11,963 nt of DNA. It comes from Phoronis ovalis (lineage: Eukaryota; Phoronida; Phoronidae). The notes under the pieces are model-generated. The model saw only the letters and a list, made by a program, of their open reading frames with translations. It did not search any database and was not told the origin of the DNA. Made by a program: the position numbers and the translations under genes. The number at the start of each line of letters is the position of its first letter. Position 1 is the stretch's first letter. This document shows positions 8,372 to 11,963 of this stretch, piece after piece. The stretch is from NCBI GenBank assembly GCA_028565635.1, contig JAOXYB010011679.1, positions 2,554 to 14,516 on the forward strand, given 5' to 3'.

Positions 8372-9275
8372 GGTAAAAGGTAATGGTGTAAACTAAAAAA
8401 ACAAGAACATTTTGACAAGTTATGAATGAACAAGGTTTAAAAACACCCAAAAGGGACTGAGGTCAGTGTAACATACGTGGTGTAAATGAGCTAAGTCATA
8501 TTTAGATTCTAAATTTCATTAAAGTTCGAATTTTTTTGTGCAACAAACACTTAAAATATATTGAAAAAACAATATCCGTTTCGTATTACCGTCGTTTGCG
8601 TATTTGTGATATTACCCAGCATCCAGTGCTAAAATTACGAAGATACACTACAATCAAAAGAATGAAAATGCAGTTTTTAGTTACAATTAATTAATTACGA
8701 CCCGGGATTACCACAAACGCCCAGCAGAGCTATATTACATTGAATCCTAAATTACATAAGATATTCGACTTAACTTAAATGCTACATACTCTTTTGATAG
8801 TATCCATTTGATAGATAGCAAACAAGATCTGAGAAGGAGTAGTACATTTCCATCAAATGTTCTTTATTTTTGGTATGACGGAATAAACACTTATTAATTT
8901 TTCTCATTTTATTTAAGGTAATCGTGATGTTGCTTATGCCTTTTTTAATTTTGCGGAAGCAAAGTAATACACGCGGCAAAAGGTAACCACCGGAAAATAA
9001 ACCTGAATGGTAACATTCAAGAAACCTGTCGACGGATACAATGAGCTTCATCGCAATGCATCTTTTATTACCACCACTGAAGGTAGAATTAAACAACTAT
9101 AATATATAGAATAACAACAAACAAAAGTGCGCGTAGTTTATCAAGGTGTTCGTGACCCATCGTGGTAATCTACTGATCAGCCACTGACCGTTAGAGGTCT
9201 CTGGAGTCTAGCTATAATGAATAAAACAATAAGAAGAAGTGGATAAAACCCTCTGATAAAAACATACCTCTTTCA
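8372..9275. other. No recognisable gene
   Basis: A 104-codon minus-strand open frame (9096 down to 8782) is the longest ATG-started frame here. Its translation is basic and rich in Lys, Leu, Ser and Ile, with no domain, repeat or motif that I recognise. I could not identify bounding splice sites as part of a gene model, so I do not call it. At 8722-8735 the minus strand reads ATATAGCTCTGCTG, one insertion away from the dispersed family core. Similarity does not continue beyond it, so it is at best a remnant. Confidence 0.35.
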
Positions 9276-9297
9276 AGAACACCGTCAGAACACCGTC
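9276..9297. repeat. Exact 11-bp tandem duplication
   Basis: AGAACACCGTC occurs twice in direct contact (9276-9286 and 9287-9297) without mismatches. It is probably a recent slippage event. No role is suggested. Confidence 0.85.
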
Positions 9298-9619
9298 TTT
9301 AATGACTCATAAGCCACATAATATACTCGTCATACCAGACTCCAAGTAATCGTGCATTAAGCATACAGATAGGTGCTTCATCATATGTTAAGGATAAAGA
9401 TTTTCCTACGCTAATAAGAACCACTCTTGAAATTGTGTTGTTCCTAACGAGAGTATTTATAAGAAAAGTAAAGATAATTATAAAAATTAAGGTCACGGAA
9501 AAAGTTTTTTCTCTCAATTATTAAGTGATTATTTACAAGTTTAATATAGCTTCTCTGACATTTTAGAATTAAATTAAACCTATGTAGGTTTTTTTGACGA
9601 TCCCTGCTGTTTAATAACG
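9298..9619. other. No gene seen; one small hairpin
   Basis: Two overlapping minus-strand open frames (9517-9299 and 9641-9444, 72 and 65 codons) carry no recognisable protein features. A perfect small hairpin AAACCTA-TG-TAGGTTT (9576-9591) is followed by more T residues. It resembles a bacterial terminator only by coincidence in this eukaryotic context. Confidence 0.4.
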
Positions 9620-9640
9620 AGTAACAAGTAACAAATGACA
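9620..9640. repeat. 7-bp tandem repeat, three copies
   Basis: AGTAACA is repeated exactly at 9620-9626 and 9627-9633. A third unit, AATGACA (9634-9640), has two changes. This is a very short local expansion. Confidence 0.6.
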
Positions 9641-10323
9641 AGCAGCATTAGTTTTTATTAAAGATCATTGAAACAGGTGAATTTTTGGAGTTTTTTAATC
9701 CTTTATATTACAGCCAATAAGAAGTAAAGTTCGATGTGTTTGAGAGACATATGTAAGTAAAACAAGAAAGTTATTCTCATCAGTGAGTTTGAGACATAAG
9801 TAAACAAAAAATAATAAGAACAAAAGAAATCAAGCAATAATATTTTAAATCACTTGAGAATTTAAGGGAAGTTCTCATCCGCTTGTTATGTGCTAAACTG
9901 TGATTCATATGATAAATCTGTAAAACACTGTAGACAAAGCAAGACATTAGGTCTCTCGAGACTGACTGAAAATGCTTACAGAAAGTACTAAGAAAGTGCA
10001 TTGTCTAGGTAACGTGACAATAGAGCGTATTCTACAGGCAGTTGCATATAATCGTATATATTACGCTAACTATATGATGGTACAAACCTAGTAAAATGCA
10101 AAAATTGAAAGTTGCAACAAATTCTTACACTTTACAAATGAGTATCGAAGTCATCCAAAAGTAAGACTTCTCTTGAATAAAATTAAATCCTGATTTGAAT
10201 AGAAATTGAGGTATAAACCCTGTGGTAATATTTACGCACGTTATATTTATATAGATTGTTATTGTTGAGTACTTTTTAATAAAACAATTTTCATCAATAT
10301 TATCTTATGAGAAAGTACAAGAG
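9641..10323. other. No recognisable gene
   Basis: A 73-codon minus-strand frame (10001-9780) has an uninformative Ser/Leu/Phe-rich translation. There are no repeats, RNA genes or structured elements beyond ordinary AT-rich words. Confidence 0.45.
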
Positions 10324-10362
10324 AGACGATTCCCAACGGATATTTTTATAAGGTTGGCGTCT
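10324..10362. repeat. Imperfect inverted repeat / hairpin
   Basis: AGACG (10324-10328) pairs with CGTCT (10358-10362) and CCAAC (10333-10337) pairs with GTTGG (10353-10357). The left strand has a 4-base bulge, and the loop is 15 bases of mostly A/T. This makes a 10-bp two-part stem. A TATA-like CTATAAAA follows at once (10361-10368). No downstream transcript or coding region is seen to support a promoter. Confidence 0.4.
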
Positions 10363-11028
10363 ATAAAACACTGTCTTCTGATTAAAGTTCCTCTTGCCAT
10401 TTCTTTCTGACGACTTTTTCCAACCATCAAAGTTTCCCATTCATAATCCATTAAAACACAAACGCGCGAGCTGAACAACCATTAAGCCAATTAGTGTTTT
10501 TTTTAATTTACTGCTCACACATGCATTCAGTCTGCTTTGTATATTTAGAAAACAACAGATCACAATTATATGAAAGACAAATATGTATGCATGCGACCGA
10601 GTATTATAATTTAGATTATTTTCTATAAGCGATATATATTAAATAAGTTTGAATTAATGTCAAGTTACATTATTTAATGAGTTACAAGTACATATATTTC
10701 AGTTTTTTTTTAAAACATTGAATCCGTTGGTGTTTTTCAAGGCCGCATAACATAACATATTTCTATTTTATCGAGATATTACAAAGTTAGACTGAGAACG
10801 TTCCCTTTTTGGTAAAACTGTTAATTATTTAAGGCTAAACTAGTCATAACTTGTCAAAAATAAGTGATATATTAAAAATATGGAAAACAAAAAGATAAAC
10901 ATGCAAGTATCAAAATTGTTTACAATTAATAAACAGCATATGAGTACTGAGGTTTGTCAGGGGCTTTAATGTTTCCCTGCTCACATGTGTAATATTAAAC
11001 AGACCTAACATAATATATAATGGTATAT
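10363..11028. other. No gene seen; slightly GC-richer patch then AT-rich DNA
   Basis: The part from about 10370 to 10480 is pyrimidine-rich and contains a small CpG cluster (ACGCGCGAG near 10463-10471). From 10500 onward the sequence is AT-rich with T homopolymers (T9 at 10703-10711). CACATGTG at 10982-10989 is an 8-bp E-box palindrome. No coding frame or RNA gene is recognisable. Confidence 0.4.
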
Positions 11029-11059
11029 ATTAATATTCATATTACAATATTAATATTCA
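11029..11059. repeat. ATTAATATTCA direct repeat, 20-bp period
   Basis: ATTAATATTCA occurs exactly at 11029-11039 and 11049-11059, giving about 1.5 copies of a 20-bp unit. It sits just before the 16-bp palindrome at 11066-11081. The inner AATATT word is itself palindromic. Confidence 0.6.
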
Positions 11060-11065
11060 GAAAAC

Positions 11066-11081
11066 AGTCTATATATAGACT
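11066..11081. repeat. Perfect 16-bp palindrome
   Basis: AGTCTATATATAGACT is perfectly self-complementary. It differs in sequence from the 29-bp palindrome at 1836-1864, although both centre on A/T with an AGTCT or AGACT word in the arms. It may be a cruciform-prone site. No bound factor can be named. Confidence 0.7.
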
Positions 11082-11261
11082 ACATTATAAATATACTCTG
11101 AAGCAATTAAAAGGGGTTCACTAGGATGTTCACTTGTCATTTTGTATTAAGATTCCGAACTGATTAGTTTTGTGATACTTGTTGACTCAAGGAATTTCTT
11201 GGAATTCTCCCCAGTGGTATTGTTAATAATTCCTTGGGTAATAAAAATGAAACAAAACAAA

Positions 11262-11310
11262 ATGGTAAGTCGAAAACAATGAATGGTAAGTCGAAAACAA
11301 TGAATGGTAA
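11262..11310. repeat. Exact 21-bp tandem duplication plus partial third copy
   Basis: Two identical 21-bp units (11262-11282 and 11283-11303) begin ATGGTAAGTCG and end ACAATGA. A 7-base third start (ATGGTAA) follows at 11304-11310. The copies have no mismatch, which implies recent origin. Each carries GGTAAGT, a strong 5' splice-site consensus on the plus strand, so the event duplicated a possible donor motif. No open exon is seen upstream, so use as a splice site is unsupported. Confidence 0.85.
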
Positions 11311-11963
11311 TGAATTGCACTTACAAGTTATGGCATAACATCAATCACTTCTTTAATTTGAAATGATTAGAATATTATATATTTAATAAAGAAGCATAGT
11401 GTCAAGATTTGTATACACTCTCATTCATTCTAATACTACCTAGCTATCACAAGTATATCGGTATCGGTAAATGTGTAGGACGCCCCCATGCGGACGGATG
11501 ATAATGATAATGGAATTAAAAGCCAAAAATGTAATGTTCATTATTTTCAACTTAACGTGGAAAATACGTGCTTTTTTGACATGTTGTTGTTACCGGCCCC
11601 AGTACGCCGTTTTTACTTGTATTGATAATATTTTTTCCTAGAAATGTTGATTTTCATCCATTTCAGCGAAAAAGATTTTTCATTTTTTGCATATGTAGCA
11701 AATAGAAGTGATTTGTTTTTATTCTTTTAATCACTCTACACATATGAATTGAAGCAGACTTGTTGTCATGTTAGGAGTTGTGTCTACCAAGCTTTTACTC
11801 TGGCGCGTTATTAGTTCTGTTATGCCTGAAATGGGGCATGATTGAAATATTCTGTCTCAACTGTATCTATTTGAGTGTGTGCTCCCCTTAGGATTTTAAA
11901 ATAAACAATAAAAGCGTTCATTTGCTATGCCATCGCCAGAGGGCGTATCTTATTAAGTTGTCA
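11311..11963. other. No gene seen; window end
   Basis: No coding frame is recognisable. TATCGG is duplicated at 11457-11468. Near the end are polyadenylation-like AATAAA words (11901-11914). These are followed by CGCCAGAGGGCG (11934-11945), a GC island whose CGCC/GGCG ends are complementary and whose AGAGGGCG part fits the core of the vertebrate CTCF motif. The window stops 18 bases later, so whether this is the edge of a repeat or a binding site cannot be judged. Confidence 0.4.

Noticed and set aside
8782-9096. 104-codon minus-strand open frame with ATG start
   Set aside because: It has no known motif and no promoter or splice context that I could identify. Its length is near the expected maximum for chance frames in AT-rich DNA.
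9576-9597. Hairpin followed by T run, like a Rho-independent terminator
   Set aside because: The window is eukaryotic in character and no bacterial-type gene precedes it. The stem is short and AT-containing.
1-11963. CRISPR array, rRNA or phage/plasmid modules
   Set aside because: I saw no regularly spaced direct repeats with unique spacers, no rRNA-like conserved blocks and no dense operon-like coding on either strand.

Overview
This window reads as non-coding nuclear DNA from an animal. It is AT-rich (roughly one third G+C by eye) and full of A/T homopolymers, short tandem duplications, small palindromes and degraded interspersed repeats. No frame on either strand holds a long coding region. 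The longest stop-free runs are about 105 codons, which is near what chance gives in 12 kb of such AT-rich DNA, and none of the translations resembles a protein I recognise. There are no convincing tRNA, rRNA, CRISPR or operon-like features. It is best described as an intergenic stretch or the inside of a long intron.

The likely host is a marine invertebrate, with a mollusc as the leading guess. This is inference only. It rests on the over-represented word TACATGTA (four copies), which I recall as common in bivalve-like genomes. The interspersed repeat with CCCCTTGA motifs and GTCACT/AGTGAC ends also looks like repeats I recall from marine invertebrate genomes, but I cannot assign a species.

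Layout. Positions 1-630 hold single-copy-looking DNA, a 19-bp tandem duplication (104-141), a TGACCT direct repeat (561-574) and a (TAT)8 microsatellite (602-625). Positions 664-1138 are a degenerate repeat block. It contains a minus-strand copy of a dispersed family (core GATATAGCTTGCTG) and an array of AGGTCA half-sites, partly with an 8-bp period. Positions 1604-1637 are a CCAGCAGCAA minisatellite, and 1836-1864 are a perfect 29-bp palindrome. Further copies of the dispersed family lie at 2556 and 4587, both on the plus strand. Positions 3593-3995 hold the clearest mobile-element relic: about 400 bp, richer in GC and CpG, with G-rich ends and imperfect terminal inverted repeats. Positions 4614-8300 have no recognisable feature. 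One stretch there (4754-5508) has several longish open frames in succession, but it is unconvincing as a gene. The last third (8300-11963) has an 18-bp tandem repeat, an 11-bp and a 7-bp duplication, an imperfect hairpin, a 16-bp palindrome and an exact 21-bp tandem duplication that copies a 5' splice-site-like GGTAAGT.

I see no interacting gene set and no evidence for a new biological system. The observations most worth following are the inverted-repeat element, the dispersed family that occurs together with TGACC/AGGTCA half-sites, and the perfect palindrome.
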